DNA from: Epilithonimonas sp042695135
Lineage (GTDB): Bacteria > Bacteroidota > Bacteroidia > Flavobacteriales > Weeksellaceae
DNA length: 64,000 nucleotides
Reading direction: 5' to 3'
Assembly (NCBI RefSeq): GCF_042695135.1
Contig: NZ_CP170547.1
Coordinates: 1,984,001-2,048,000, forward strand
Made by a program: the position numbers and the translations under genes. Under the pieces are notes generated by a model that was given only the letters and a program-made list of their open reading frames with translations, was not told the origin of the DNA and did not search any database. This document shows positions 43,437 to 52,010 of this stretch, in pieces. Each line of letters starts with the position of its first letter. The first letter of the stretch is position 1.

Positions 43437-44450
43437 TTATTGTTTTATAAGCTTGGTGATTTTTGTTAATTCCGAGCTCTTTATTTTCAAAATGTAAGTA
43501 CCTTTTGGCAGATCCGATACATTATATTCTTCAGAACCTTTAATTATTTTTACAAGCCTTCCGGAGACATCAGTGATCTCAACTGTGTCGATTTTCATTT
43601 TTTCCGGATTGTTGATTTTAAAGCTGTCTTTTACCGGATTAGGATAGACCTGCATTCTGTTGTCATACTGCATCGTTTCGCCTGTTGCCAGTAGATTTGT
43701 AAATGTAATGATGAAAGGCATATCTACTGTATAATCTGCGGCGGTTGTAGGATTTCCATCATCAATCAAATTAATCCACGTATCCATAATAGCATCATAT
43801 TGTTTACCATTGAAGCTTGGCAATCCTCTGGTTCCTGGAATGGTGACAGGTGGTAAAAACCCAGCATTTGCCTGTACTGTATTTTGCAGCTGGTATTTGA
43901 TCCAATAGGTTCCGGGATTCAATGTTGTGGCTGTGTTGGCTTTTATTCTCCATATTTTTCTTGTCGTTCCAGGAGTAGATGATGTTGGAACCAAACTGTT
44001 GAAGATCCTGTACATTTTGGCATCTGTTCCGGAAGCATATCTGTTGGTAGTGTCATCGCCAAAAACACTTACAGCCCCGGAAACCGACGGATCAGAACTA
44101 AAGATGTTGACTCTGACGGTTGTAAATGGATTGGTAGCACCCGTATATCCTGTCTGGTAAGCAAAAAATTCGATAGAGGAGATTTGCCATTGCGCTCCAA
44201 CAGGAACTGTAAAGTCATCGGCGAGGAAAAAATTGGCAGTACTGCTGCTGTTGGTGCCTCCGAAACCTGAATTGGTATTAGATTCTGTTGTGTTTCCAGT
44301 GTTATTCTGGACTTCGGACCAGGTGTAACCTGCTGGTGCTACTGTCCCCAAATTAGCGGTCGTTCCTGTGCTAAGCCCTCCGTTATCATAAGTTTGGGCA
44401 AATGTGCAATGAGCGATTAAGCTGATCGCAAAAAATAGTTGTTTAGTCAT
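43437..44450 (-). CDS. Secreted protein with T9SS C-terminal sorting domain
   Basis: 337-residue exported protein. A signal peptide ends ...HCTFAQ (~19). A Ser/Thr/Gly/Asn-rich beta domain (~20-255) has no family I recognise. The C-terminal ~75 residues form a type A sorting domain: VYPNPVKDSFKI, VEITDVSGRLVKII, VSDLPKGTYILKIKS and a basic end TKLIKQ. The mature protein is therefore probably placed on the cell surface or released by the type IX system. A TAnnTTTG element lies about 60 bases upstream. Function unknown. Confidence 0.75.
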   Translation of the reverse strand: MTKQLFFAISLIAHCTFAQTYDNGGLSTGTTANLGTVAPAGYTWSEVQNNTGNTTESNTNSGFGGTNSSSTANFFLADDFTVPVGAQWQISSIEFFAYQTGYTGATNPFTTVRVNIFSSDPSVSGAVSVFGDDTTNRYASGTDAKMYRIFNSLVPTSSTPGTTRKIWRIKANTATTLNPGTYWIKYQLQNTVQANAGFLPPVTIPGTRGLPSFNGKQYDAIMDTWINLIDDGNPTTAADYTVDMPFIITFTNLLATGETMQYDNRMQVYPNPVKDSFKINNPEKMKIDTVEITDVSGRLVKIIKGSEEYNVSDLPKGTYILKIKSSELTKITKLIKQ

Positions 44451-44511
44451 TTTGTTAGATTTTACTTGTTAATTAAATTTCTGATAATGAGTGATATATC
44501 TTACTCATCTA

Positions 44512-44519
44512 CAAATTTA
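44512..44519 (-). promoter_or_regulatory. Putative -7 element of the T9SS cargo gene
   Basis: Minus strand TAAATTTG matches TAnnTTTG. A TTG stands only 15 bases upstream, shorter than usual. Confidence 0.4.
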
Positions 44520-44665
44520 TTTTAATCGTTCAAGCAAAAATCAGGTAATAGACAAACGACATTTAAAATAGACAAATGACCAAATCAGATTCTCAATATG
44601 ATAAAAGCAAAATTCCCGTTATTATCTTCAGTACTTCTATTCTTAATTAAACATATAATTAAACT

Positions 44666-45244
44666 ATGAAAAACTTCAACATTACAAAAACCGAGATACT
44701 GTCCGACAATTGGTATGTCCTGAAAAAGATCACTTACGAATATCAGGAGAAGAACGGAACGGTGCAGACCCAAAGCAGAGAAGCTTATGACCGTGGTAAT
44801 GGCGCCACAATTCTGCTCTACAATAAGGATTCTCAAACGGTTATTCTCACAAGACAATTCCGGATCCCAACTTATGTGAATGGCAATGATGATGGTATGA
44901 TGATCGAGGCTTGTGCCGGATTGCTGGATCAGGACAATCCAGAAGACTGCATCAGAAGGGAAACCGAAGAGGAAACCGGCTATAAGATCAGAGATGTGAA
45001 AAAAGTCTTCGAAGCTTATATGTCGCCCGGATCTGTAACAGAAATACTTTATTTTTTTGTAGCAGAATATTCTAAAGAAATGAAAGTGAGTGATGGTGGC
45101 GGACTGGAAGAAGAAGCCGAGAATATTGAAGTCCTGGAATATCAATTCTCAGATGCTTTGAAAATGATAAAAACCGGAGAAATCAAAGATGCGAAGACAA
45201 TTATGCTGCTTCAGTATTTGAAGATAGAAGGGATTTTGGATTGA
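44666..45244 (+). CDS. nudK: GDP-mannose pyrophosphatase NudK (Nudix hydrolase)
   Basis: Cytoplasmic Nudix enzyme expected to hydrolyse GDP-mannose and related nucleotide sugars. The Nudix box reads GLLDQDNPEDCIRRETEEET, with the longer G-to-E spacing characteristic of the NudK subgroup and the catalytic REx-EE core intact. DRGNGATILLYNKDSQTVILTRQFRIPTY upstream matches NudK as I remember it. 192 residues is normal. No operon partner: a 92-base gap precedes the next gene. Confidence 0.85.
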   Translation: MKNFNITKTEILSDNWYVLKKITYEYQEKNGTVQTQSREAYDRGNGATILLYNKDSQTVILTRQFRIPTYVNGNDDGMMIEACAGLLDQDNPEDCIRRETEEETGYKIRDVKKVFEAYMSPGSVTEILYFFVAEYSKEMKVSDGGGLEEEAENIEVLEYQFSDALKMIKTGEIKDAKTIMLLQYLKIEGILD

Positions 45245-45336
45245 TAATTAGTTTAACATTTTTTATAATTTTTAAATCTCTACTCGGCATTATATTTTCT
45301 TAGTTGTTATTATACAAACCAATAAAATAAAATATT

Positions 45337-45885
45337 ATGTCTAAGAAAATTGCAATACTCGCAACCCACGGATTTGAAGAAAGCGAACTGAAATCTCCAA
45401 AAGAACATCTGGAACAACAAGGCTGGACGGCTCATATCATCAGCCCAAAATCGGGAACGATAAAAGCCTGGGCAGAAAAGGACTGGGGAAAAGAATATGA
45501 TGTGGACAAAACTTTGGACGAAGCATCTGCTTCAGATTATGATGCCTTGGTACTTCCCGGCGGTGTCATCAATCCGGATCAACTGAGAACGAATGAGAAA
45601 GCTTTATCTTTTGTGCAAGATTTCTTCAATCAGCACAAGCCTGTTGCCGCCATTTGTCACGGTCCCCAGATCCTGATTAGCGCAGAAGCTGTCAATGGCA
45701 GAAAGTTGACTTCGGTTAAATCTATCAGTATCGATCTTAAAAATGCCGGTGCCATCTGGGAAGACAGTGAAGTAGTGGTAGATAATGGTCTTGTAACAAG
45801 CCGTACACCAGAAGATCTTCCGGCCTTCAATGCGAAAATGGTTGAGGAGATCAAAGAAGGGAAACATGAGGATCAATATATTTAA
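45337..45885 (+). CDS. DJ-1/PfpI family protein (type 1 amidotransferase fold)
   Basis: 182-residue cytoplasmic protein of the PfpI/YhbO group, linked to protection against reactive carbonyls and stress; older names call it an intracellular protease. The start KKIAILATHGFEESEL, the central YDALVLPGG and the nucleophile elbow AAICHGPQIL (Cys107-His108) are diagnostic. It is followed by a clear terminator at 45910-45940 and has no operon partner. Confidence 0.88.
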   Translation: MSKKIAILATHGFEESELKSPKEHLEQQGWTAHIISPKSGTIKAWAEKDWGKEYDVDKTLDEASASDYDALVLPGGVINPDQLRTNEKALSFVQDFFNQHKPVAAICHGPQILISAEAVNGRKLTSVKSISIDLKNAGAIWEDSEVVVDNGLVTSRTPEDLPAFNAKMVEEIKEGKHEDQYI

Positions 45886-45909
45886 ATTGATTTTTAAACG
45901 AAATTTTAT

Positions 45910-45940
45910 AAAGACCTGGATTTTTCTCCGGGTCTTTTTT
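45910..45940 (+). terminator. Terminator after the PfpI-like gene
   Basis: AAAGACC-TGG pairs with CC-GGGTCTTT around a T-rich loop, followed by a T run. Confidence 0.8.
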
Positions 45941-45963
45941 GTTATTGCAGTCAGTGGAAATGG

Positions 45964-46075
45964 AATTTTATTTTTTGATGGGCTTCGAGAGCCTCAGCCT
46001 GACAGTCGTAGAGAAAATGCTTAAAGAACCTCAGCGTGACAATGATGGAGAGATTGCTTCAAGCGCCAGCCTTAC
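45964..46075. repeat. Interspersed repeat, family D copy 1
   Basis: It begins with a T-rich stretch, then GGCTTCGAGAGCCTCAGCCT, then GACAGTCGTAGAGA. Related shorter modules follow (CTTAAAGAACCTCAGCGTGA and GATTGCTTCAAGCGCC). The core is identical to the copy at 46188-46275. GGCT-TCGAG-AGCC can form a small hairpin. Confidence 0.72.
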
Positions 46076-46131
46076 GTCAATTGTATGCTCTTCGGGAATT
46101 TAAGTTTGTCAATAATCAAATAAATTAAAAT

Positions 46132-46176
46132 GAACCCGAAGGGTTCAATATGAGTAGCCGTAGGTGAAACCTATGG
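46132..46176. repeat. Two-hairpin intergenic repeat, family C copy 1
   Basis: GAACCCGAAGGGTTC (46132-46146) and CCGTAGGTGAAACCTATGG (46158-46176) are two hairpins, both with a GAA loop, joined by AATATGAGTAG. Further copies are at 48830-48874 and 52833-52877. Confidence 0.8.
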
Positions 46177-46187
46177 AAAGAATAAGG

Positions 46188-46275
46188 AATTTTTATTTTT
46201 TGATTGGGCTTCGAGAGCCTCAGCCTGACAGTCGTAGAGATTGCTTCAAGAGCTTCAGCGTGATATTGACAGATG
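46188..46275. repeat. Interspersed repeat, family D copy 2
   Basis: Shares the TTTTATTTTTT lead-in, GGGCTTCGAGAGCCTCAGCC and GACAGTCGTAGAGA with copy 1, and continues with ATTGCTTCAAGAGCTTCAGC. Together with copy 1 and the family C element it fills most of the 522-base gap between 45886 and 46407; nothing gene-like was found there. Confidence 0.72.
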
Positions 46276-46407
46276 GATTTCTATAACCTCAAACTGGCAG
46301 TTTTAAATATAGTTTGTATTATAATTAGTTAAACTTTACTGAATGCATCTTTCATTTAATTTAAATTAATTACTTTAGCGCCCCCGTTGATTATTATTTA
46401 AAAATAA

Positions 46408-46995
46408 TTGATTTTATTTTCAACGAGCATAACCAATAACCAATTATTCGTGATCAAAAAAGGTCAAATTGTCGAAATACCATTCAACTCTTCAATTTAT
46501 TCTGAAGAAGCCATTCAATTTTCTTCTAAAAAAGAGGAAATGATGTGGCAAGTGCAGAAAAGAAATTATAATCTTTTCGACGGTTTCCTTGTGGGTGAAC
46601 ATCAGGGTGTTGAGCATTTCAAACTCGGACAAAGAAAAGGAATCAATGTAGGTGGAAAAAATGCACCGCTTTATGTCATCGGAATTAATGAGGTCAATAA
46701 CCAATTATTCGTAGGAGAAGGCGAAAAACATCCGGGCCTTTGGGCAAATGTTCTGTCATTTTCTGACAATCAGATTCAGCTGCAAGATCTTCAGCTAAAT
46801 AATGATGAGTCTGAACTAGGAATCGAAGTCAGCATACATTCTTCTGTAACGGATATTGATATGATCGCAACGCTTTATCCCTTTGATGGTATTCTATTTC
46901 TGGAATTTGAGGCTCCGGTTTCAATCGCCATTCAGGGTCATCCATTGGAGATTTACTTTGATCATCATTCTACAGCAACAATTAAAATTAATTAA
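46408..46995 (+). CDS. Stand-alone MnmA C-terminal-like domain
   Basis: The frame matches only the C-terminal half of the tRNA 2-thiouridylase MnmA: LVGEHQGVEHFKLGQRKGINVGGKNAPLYVIG and LFVGEGEKHPGLWANVL correspond to the PRC-barrel and beta-barrel part of Bacteroidota MnmA. The ATP-binding PP-loop half with the catalytic cysteines is absent and no such sequence lies upstream, where repeats occupy the gap. Possible starts are TTG 46408 and GTG 46450; no in-frame ATG comes before the conserved part. An 18-base stretch encoding NNQLFV is present twice (46434-46451 and 46695-46712). It may be a remnant or a small RNA-binding protein. The gene ends 11 bases before the endonuclease gene. Confidence 0.55.
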   Translation: MILFSTSITNNQLFVIKKGQIVEIPFNSSIYSEEAIQFSSKKEEMMWQVQKRNYNLFDGFLVGEHQGVEHFKLGQRKGINVGGKNAPLYVIGINEVNNQLFVGEGEKHPGLWANVLSFSDNQIQLQDLQLNNDESELGIEVSIHSSVTDIDMIATLYPFDGILFLEFEAPVSIAIQGHPLEIYFDHHSTATIKIN

Positions 46996-47006
46996 ATAAA
47001 TAAAGT

Positions 47007-48758
47007 ATGAAATTAAAATTTTCATTTTTAGCAAGTATCATTTCGTTCGTTGCTTTTGCGCAGTCGGCTCCGTCTTATTATTCCGGAATCAACTTCAACA
47101 AGACAAAAAACGAACTGAAAAATGACCTTGCAACCCTTATCACAACAACCCATACACAGACGATTTCTTATTCTGCGGGATTAGCTTCTCTTTTCAAAAC
47201 AAGTGACGCAGATCCGGAAAATCCTTCCAATATGTTGTTGATTTATGGCTCACAAAGTACCGGCACACATCAAAGAAGCCGTCCTTACAGCGGGCAGTGG
47301 AACCGTGAGCATGTTTATGCAAAATCCAAAGGGACACCAAACTTAGGAGAATCCGGACCCGGTTCAGACGGTCATCACCTTCGTCCTGCAGACAACACAC
47401 TGAACAGCACCAGAGGAAGTCTTCTTTTTGATGACGGAACAGGTGCAACAGCTTACAAAACAAGCCGTGGCGGTTGGTATCCGGGTGAAGAGTGGAAAGG
47501 CGATGTAGCGAGAATCCTGATGTATATGTATGTGAGATATAACACGAGATGTCTTCCTCTGAACATCACAATGAATCCGGCAACTTATTCTGCTGATTTC
47601 CCGGATATTCTTTTGAAGTGGAATATAGAAGATCCTGTATCCAACTTCGAAAAACAAAGAAATAATGTAGTTGCAGGGATCCAGCACAACAGAAATCCTT
47701 TCATCGATAATCCATATTTAGCAACGGTAATCTGGGGCGGACCGGCAGCACAAAACACCTGGCCGGATACCTTCAACGGTGGTACGATAGCTGATAACGA
47801 AGCACCATCTGTACCAACTAATCTTACGGTTATTGAAACAACGGCTTCTACAGCTGCGCTTACATGGACCGCTTCTAACGACAATATTGGCGTGACTGCT
47901 TATGATATCTATGTGGATAATGTATTCAACAAAACCGTTTCTACAATCAGCACAACCGTAGCTGGTCTCAATCCGGCTACAACCTACAATTTCTATGTAA
48001 TTGCCAAAGATGCAGCAGGAAATAAATCTGCAAACAGCACAACTGTACAAGGAACGACTAAAGCAGGAAATCCTGGTGAGACAACATCTTGCGGAACAGA
48101 AGATTTTGAAAATTTACCAGCAACCAATTCTTCGTATCTGGAAAGAGAGTGGTCAAACAAAGGTATCGTTTGGACGGCAACCAACGCCAGAACAGATAAG
48201 CAGATCAATATCGATGGTGATAATAACAGAGCCATCTGTATCAGAAAAGGCAGTCTGAAATCCTCCACAATCTCTGGTGGTATAGGATCTTTGACTGTTA
48301 AAACTTATCTTCCTTTTGCAGACGCTTCGGGAAATTATGTTCTAAAAGTAAATGGCGTTGTGAAAGGCAGCATTCCATATTCTAAAACGGCCGCCACTTT
48401 TACGGTTAATGACATCAATGTTGCAGGGAATGTTGTGATAGAATTGGTGGATGAATTAACCAGCAACCGTGTTTCTTTCGACAACCTTTCCTGGACTTGT
48501 TTCTCGGGATTGGCAACTGATGATATTGATGCTAAGAATCAAAAAATCTCTATCTATCCAAATCCTGTAAAGAACAACGAATTCTACATCAGTGGTATTG
48601 AAAAGAACGAAACTGTAAAAATCTACAGCTTAAACGGTCAATTAGTCCAAACAATCAGTAATATTGAGAACAAAGCTAAAGTGAATCTTCACAAATTACC
48701 AAAAGGTGTTTATGTCGTGAAAACTAAAAATCAGTCTTCAAAGATTATTGTTGAATAA
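47007..48758 (+). CDS. Secreted endonuclease I with FN3 and T9SS sorting domain
   Basis: 583-residue exported nuclease. A signal peptide ends ...VAFAQ (~19). Residues ~20-250 are an endonuclease I (EndA/NucM) domain with WNREHVYAKS (His102) and SDGHHLRPADNTLN (121-), the conserved active-site blocks. A fibronectin type III domain covers ~265-350 (APSVPTNLTVIETTASTAALTW). A beta-rich module follows (~360-500). The last ~70 residues are a T9SS type A tail (ISIYPNPVKNNEFYI, VKIYSLNGQLVQTI, LPKGVYVVKTKNQ). It likely degrades extracellular DNA or RNA for phosphate and nucleotides. A terminator follows. Confidence 0.9.
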   Translation: MKLKFSFLASIISFVAFAQSAPSYYSGINFNKTKNELKNDLATLITTTHTQTISYSAGLASLFKTSDADPENPSNMLLIYGSQSTGTHQRSRPYSGQWNREHVYAKSKGTPNLGESGPGSDGHHLRPADNTLNSTRGSLLFDDGTGATAYKTSRGGWYPGEEWKGDVARILMYMYVRYNTRCLPLNITMNPATYSADFPDILLKWNIEDPVSNFEKQRNNVVAGIQHNRNPFIDNPYLATVIWGGPAAQNTWPDTFNGGTIADNEAPSVPTNLTVIETTASTAALTWTASNDNIGVTAYDIYVDNVFNKTVSTISTTVAGLNPATTYNFYVIAKDAAGNKSANSTTVQGTTKAGNPGETTSCGTEDFENLPATNSSYLEREWSNKGIVWTATNARTDKQINIDGDNNRAICIRKGSLKSSTISGGIGSLTVKTYLPFADASGNYVLKVNGVVKGSIPYSKTAATFTVNDINVAGNVVIELVDELTSNRVSFDNLSWTCFSGLATDDIDAKNQKISIYPNPVKNNEFYISGIEKNETVKIYSLNGQLVQTISNIENKAKVNLHKLPKGVYVVKTKNQSSKIIVE

Positions 48759-48781
48759 TTTTTTATAAAATCATTTTTTAT

Positions 48782-48813
48782 AAAAACCCGGAAGCTTGTC
48801 TTTCGGGTTTTTT
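48782..48813 (+). terminator. Terminator after the endonuclease gene
   Basis: AAACCCG and CGGGTTT (48784-48790/48804-48810) form the stem, followed by a T run. Confidence 0.8.
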
Positions 48814-48829
48814 GCTTTCCATATTCAAA

Positions 48830-48874
48830 GAACCCGAAGGGTTCAATATGAGTAGCCGTAGATGAAACCTATGG
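48830..48874. repeat. Two-hairpin intergenic repeat, family C copy 2
   Basis: GAACCCGAAGGGTTC (48830-48844) and CCGTAGATGAAACCTATGG (48856-48874). It differs from copy 1 by a single base in 45. Confidence 0.8.
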
Positions 48875-48905
48875 AAAAAAAGTGAAGCACTTGGTATTAA
48901 AAATC

Positions 48906-48933
48906 AAAAAGCCTGAGAAATCCCCAGGCTTTA
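48906..48933 (-). terminator. Terminator of the GH3 gene
   Basis: Minus strand AAAGCCTGG and CAGGCTTT stem with loop, followed by T residues; 20 bases past the GH3 stop. Confidence 0.78.
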
Positions 48934-48953
48934 TTAATTCAATTCAGAATAAT

Positions 48954-51215
48954 TTATTTCAAAGTAAACCTCACTTTCGTTTTAATATTATCAGAAGAGT
49001 TTCCGATCAACGCTTCGAAATCTCCAGGTTCTGCAACCCAGGCGTGTTTATCAGCATCGAAGAAGCTTAATGCAGCCTTGTCAACCGTAATGCTGACTTC
49101 TTTTTCTTCGCCAGGATTCAGGAATACTTTTTCAAATCCTTTCAGTTCTTTAGTCGGTCTTGGAAGAGAAGATTTCAAATCACTGATATAAAGCTGAGCC
49201 ACTTCTGCACCTGCCTTTTTGCCGGTATTTTTCAATGTAAAAGTGAAAGTAATTTTATCATCCTGACCAATCGTGGTTTTATCTGCTTTTGCTTTTCCAA
49301 ATTCAAACGTTGTATAACTCAATCCGTGACCGAAGCTGAAAAGCGGTTTTATTTTCTGAGTGTCGTGCCAACGATATCCAATGAAAATCCCTTCGTTATA
49401 AGTAATATTGATCGGATTTTGCTGATCTTTTCCTTTTCCGGCTGCCAATTCTTCTTTATTTCCGGGATATTCGCCCAATTTGTGCGCCGAATTATCCTCA
49501 AGCTTCACAGGAAATGTAAACGGCAGTTTTCCGGAAGGATTTGCATCACCGGCTAGAACTGAAGCTAAGGAATTACCAGCTTCAGATCCCAAATACCAGG
49601 CTTCTACAATTGCAGAAACGTCTTTGATCCAAGGCATTGCCACTGCATTCCCCGAAACTAAAACGACCGCAAAATTTTTATTGGCTTTTGCCAAAGCAGC
49701 AATCAAATTATCCTGATTGTAAGGCAGTCCGTAGCTTTCTCTGTCAACACCTTCTGCGTCCTGATGATCAGATTTATTAAGACCGCCAACGAAGATCACG
49801 AAATCTGATTTCTTTGCTAATTCTACTGCTTCTTTTAAAATATCTGCTGCAGGACGATCATCTTTCAGATCCTGCCCGGATTTTACACCATTGTATTCAC
49901 CGCCGGGATCGCCGACATAACCTCGGGCAAATTTAACTTCAGCTTGTTTACCAAAACGGGATTTGATTCCGTCAAGCGGGAGAGTTTCATATTTTGCTTT
50001 AAGAGACGAAGAACCGCCTCCAACAGTCATCATTTTAATCGCATTTTCACCGATTACGGCAATGGTTTTTACCTTAGTAAGGTCAATCGGCAATATATTA
50101 TTTTGATTCTTTAATAATACAATTCCTTCTTCACCCACTTGTTTTGCTACTGCTTTATGATCTTCAGAACCTATATTTCCTAGTGGTTTGTTCTTATTCA
50201 TCGTGGTTTTGTAAGCCAGATTCAGGAGTCTTGTTACTTTATCGTCCAGTTCTTTGGTACTTACTTTTCCGGATTTAATCAAATTAAGATAAGGCTGAGC
50301 CAGATAATAGTTGTCATAAGCATTTTTGGTTCCGGCAGAAAGTCCGTTGGTCCAGCTCCCGAATTCCAGATCCAATCCGTTTTTGATAGCTTGTTCCGTA
50401 TTATTCACGGCGCCCCAATCCGAAACTACGACACCTTTGTATTTCCATTCGCCTTTCAGGATATCATTGAGAAGATATTGGTTCTGGCTGGAATATTGAT
50501 TCTTGTATTTGTCATAAGCACCCATTATCGTCCACGAATCACCTTCAGTAACTGCAGCTTTGAAAGCAGGCAAATAAATCTCATACAATGCCCTGTCATC
50601 AACTTTAACATTACTGGTATGACGGAACATTTCCTGATTATTAAGAGCGTAATGCTTCACCGAAGTCGCAACACCATTAGATTGAACCCCTTGGATGTAA
50701 GGAACGACCATTTTGGAAGTCAGATACGGATCTTCTCCCATATATTCGAAATTTCTGCCGTTAAGCGGTGTTCTGTATATATTAACACCAGGTCCTAGAA
50801 GAATATCTTTTTTTCTGTATCGCGCTTCTTCTCCAAGTGCTTTTCCGTAATTCCAGGACATTTTTTTGTTCCAGGTTGCGGACAAAGCCGTCAAAGCAGG
50901 GTAGGCGATGATGGAATCGTTTGTCCAGCCGGCCTGATCCCATTCGTCCCATTTTACCTCCGCACGAACACCGTGAGGGCCGTCAGTAGTCCAGAATTCC
51001 GGGATTCCTAATCTTGGTACGCCTGATGAACTGAACTTTGACTGTGCGTGCAGCATCGCTACTTTTTCTTCCAGAGTCATTCTGGAAAGTGCGTCTTTTA
51101 CCCTTTGTTCAACAGGTTTGGAGTCATCCAGATAGATAGGGATTGATTTGGTTTGGGCTGTGGAGGCCGTATATGTAAGCGTTAAAAGACTGAGAAAAAC
51201 AATTTTCTTTAACAT
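48954..51215 (-). CDS. bglX: GH3 beta-glucosidase (BglX type)
   Basis: Exported glycosidase that removes terminal beta-glucose (or xylose) from oligosaccharides. A signal peptide ends near residue 20 (TYTASTAQ). The GH3 N-domain shows FWTTDGPHGVR, GPGVNIYRTPLNGRNFEYMGEDP and VVVSDWGA with the catalytic nucleophile Asp266. The alpha/beta sandwich domain follows (VGEEGIVLLKNQNNILPI, DFVIFVGGLN), and a fibronectin-III-like domain ends the protein (GAEVAQLYISDLKSSLPRP, VSITVDKAALSFFD). 753 residues is typical of BglX. It is a single-gene unit and not part of the pectin locus. Confidence 0.9.
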   Translation of the reverse strand: MLKKIVFLSLLTLTYTASTAQTKSIPIYLDDSKPVEQRVKDALSRMTLEEKVAMLHAQSKFSSSGVPRLGIPEFWTTDGPHGVRAEVKWDEWDQAGWTNDSIIAYPALTALSATWNKKMSWNYGKALGEEARYRKKDILLGPGVNIYRTPLNGRNFEYMGEDPYLTSKMVVPYIQGVQSNGVATSVKHYALNNQEMFRHTSNVKVDDRALYEIYLPAFKAAVTEGDSWTIMGAYDKYKNQYSSQNQYLLNDILKGEWKYKGVVVSDWGAVNNTEQAIKNGLDLEFGSWTNGLSAGTKNAYDNYYLAQPYLNLIKSGKVSTKELDDKVTRLLNLAYKTTMNKNKPLGNIGSEDHKAVAKQVGEEGIVLLKNQNNILPIDLTKVKTIAVIGENAIKMMTVGGGSSSLKAKYETLPLDGIKSRFGKQAEVKFARGYVGDPGGEYNGVKSGQDLKDDRPAADILKEAVELAKKSDFVIFVGGLNKSDHQDAEGVDRESYGLPYNQDNLIAALAKANKNFAVVLVSGNAVAMPWIKDVSAIVEAWYLGSEAGNSLASVLAGDANPSGKLPFTFPVKLEDNSAHKLGEYPGNKEELAAGKGKDQQNPINITYNEGIFIGYRWHDTQKIKPLFSFGHGLSYTTFEFGKAKADKTTIGQDDKITFTFTLKNTGKKAGAEVAQLYISDLKSSLPRPTKELKGFEKVFLNPGEEKEVSITVDKAALSFFDADKHAWVAEPGDFEALIGNSSDNIKTKVRFTLK

Positions 51216-51238
51216 AAACTATATTTAGTGGTTATTTA

Positions 51239-51246
51239 CAAAAGTA
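51239..51246 (-). promoter_or_regulatory. Putative -7 element of the GH3 gene
   Basis: Minus strand TACTTTTG matches TAnnTTTG 23 bases before the start codon. No TTG at the usual distance. Confidence 0.42.
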
Positions 51247-51365
51247 ATAAAATCTTTATTATCTCACTATGGGAAAATAAAGATAATTGAATTAAATCAA
51301 ATGTTTGCAATATTATCTGATCTCACAAAAATATAATTTGTTAAGATTAAATTCATTTTATCCAT

Positions 51366-51396
51366 AAAAAAAGAGCCTGATATTTTCAGACTCTTA
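51366..51396 (-). terminator. Terminator of the 127-codon gene
   Basis: Minus strand AAGAG-T-CTGA and CAG-G-CTCTT stem followed by seven T, 25 bases past the stop. Confidence 0.75.
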
Positions 51397-51420
51397 TGTT
51401 TTGTACAGTTTAAATTATGA

Positions 51421-51804
51421 TTAAGAAATAATCCTGATGGTATCTGGCTCATTCATATCAAGTTTATCAATTAGGTTTTGAATGTTTTCAAGATCTTTCA
51501 GAACTTTTTGATAAGAAGATTTTGCATAAGTAGCGAATGATGCAGATGAAGTCATTTGATCTGGAGTTACCAAAATATTGAGCTCAGGATTCTCTACAGA
51601 ATCACTGTTGTAATTATTAAGACATTCTTCTATGATTTTTCTCTTTTTCTTGCAGACCATTTTATTCTTGATCTTCCGCAGAGAACTTATCATGTACGGA
51701 CTATCATTATAAGGATTGATGAGGTCGGCGTGATTAGATTCTTCCTGATAAACGTGGAAAGTGGTCTCATTGCCTGGTTTTAGGTAGTTTTTATCGAATA
51801 TCAT
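51421..51804 (-). CDS. Hypothetical protein (127 aa)
   Basis: Soluble 127-residue protein without signal peptide or membrane segment. It has a basic centre (SSLRKIKNKMVCKKKRKIIEE) and a helical C-terminal part with heptad-like spacing (YQKVLKDLENIQNLIDKLDM). No family recognised. A terminator directly downstream supports a real gene; the start MIFDKNYLKPG is the only good ATG. Confidence 0.6.
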   Translation of the reverse strand: MIFDKNYLKPGNETTFHVYQEESNHADLINPYNDSPYMISSLRKIKNKMVCKKKRKIIEECLNNYNSDSVENPELNILVTPDQMTSSASFATYAKSSYQKVLKDLENIQNLIDKLDMNEPDTIRIIS

Positions 51805-51970
51805 AGCTTGAAAGAATTAGAGTTAATGTCAATAAAGAAATTGTTTATAGAATTTTCATATCAATTTTAAGACCAAGTTAATATTTGCCCAATGTTTCCA
51901 GATTCACTTCTAATTATGAATTTTAGTTTAAATCATATCATAAATCAATCATTAACAATTTTAAAGGCTT

Positions 51971-51978
51971 TAAATTTG
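51971..51978 (+). promoter_or_regulatory. Putative -7 element of the FMN reductase gene
   Basis: TAAATTTG matches TAnnTTTG 32 bases before the start codon. No TTG at the usual distance. Confidence 0.4.
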
Positions 51979-52010
51979 CCTCTTTAAAATTCAAATTAAA
52001 TTTAAACTCA

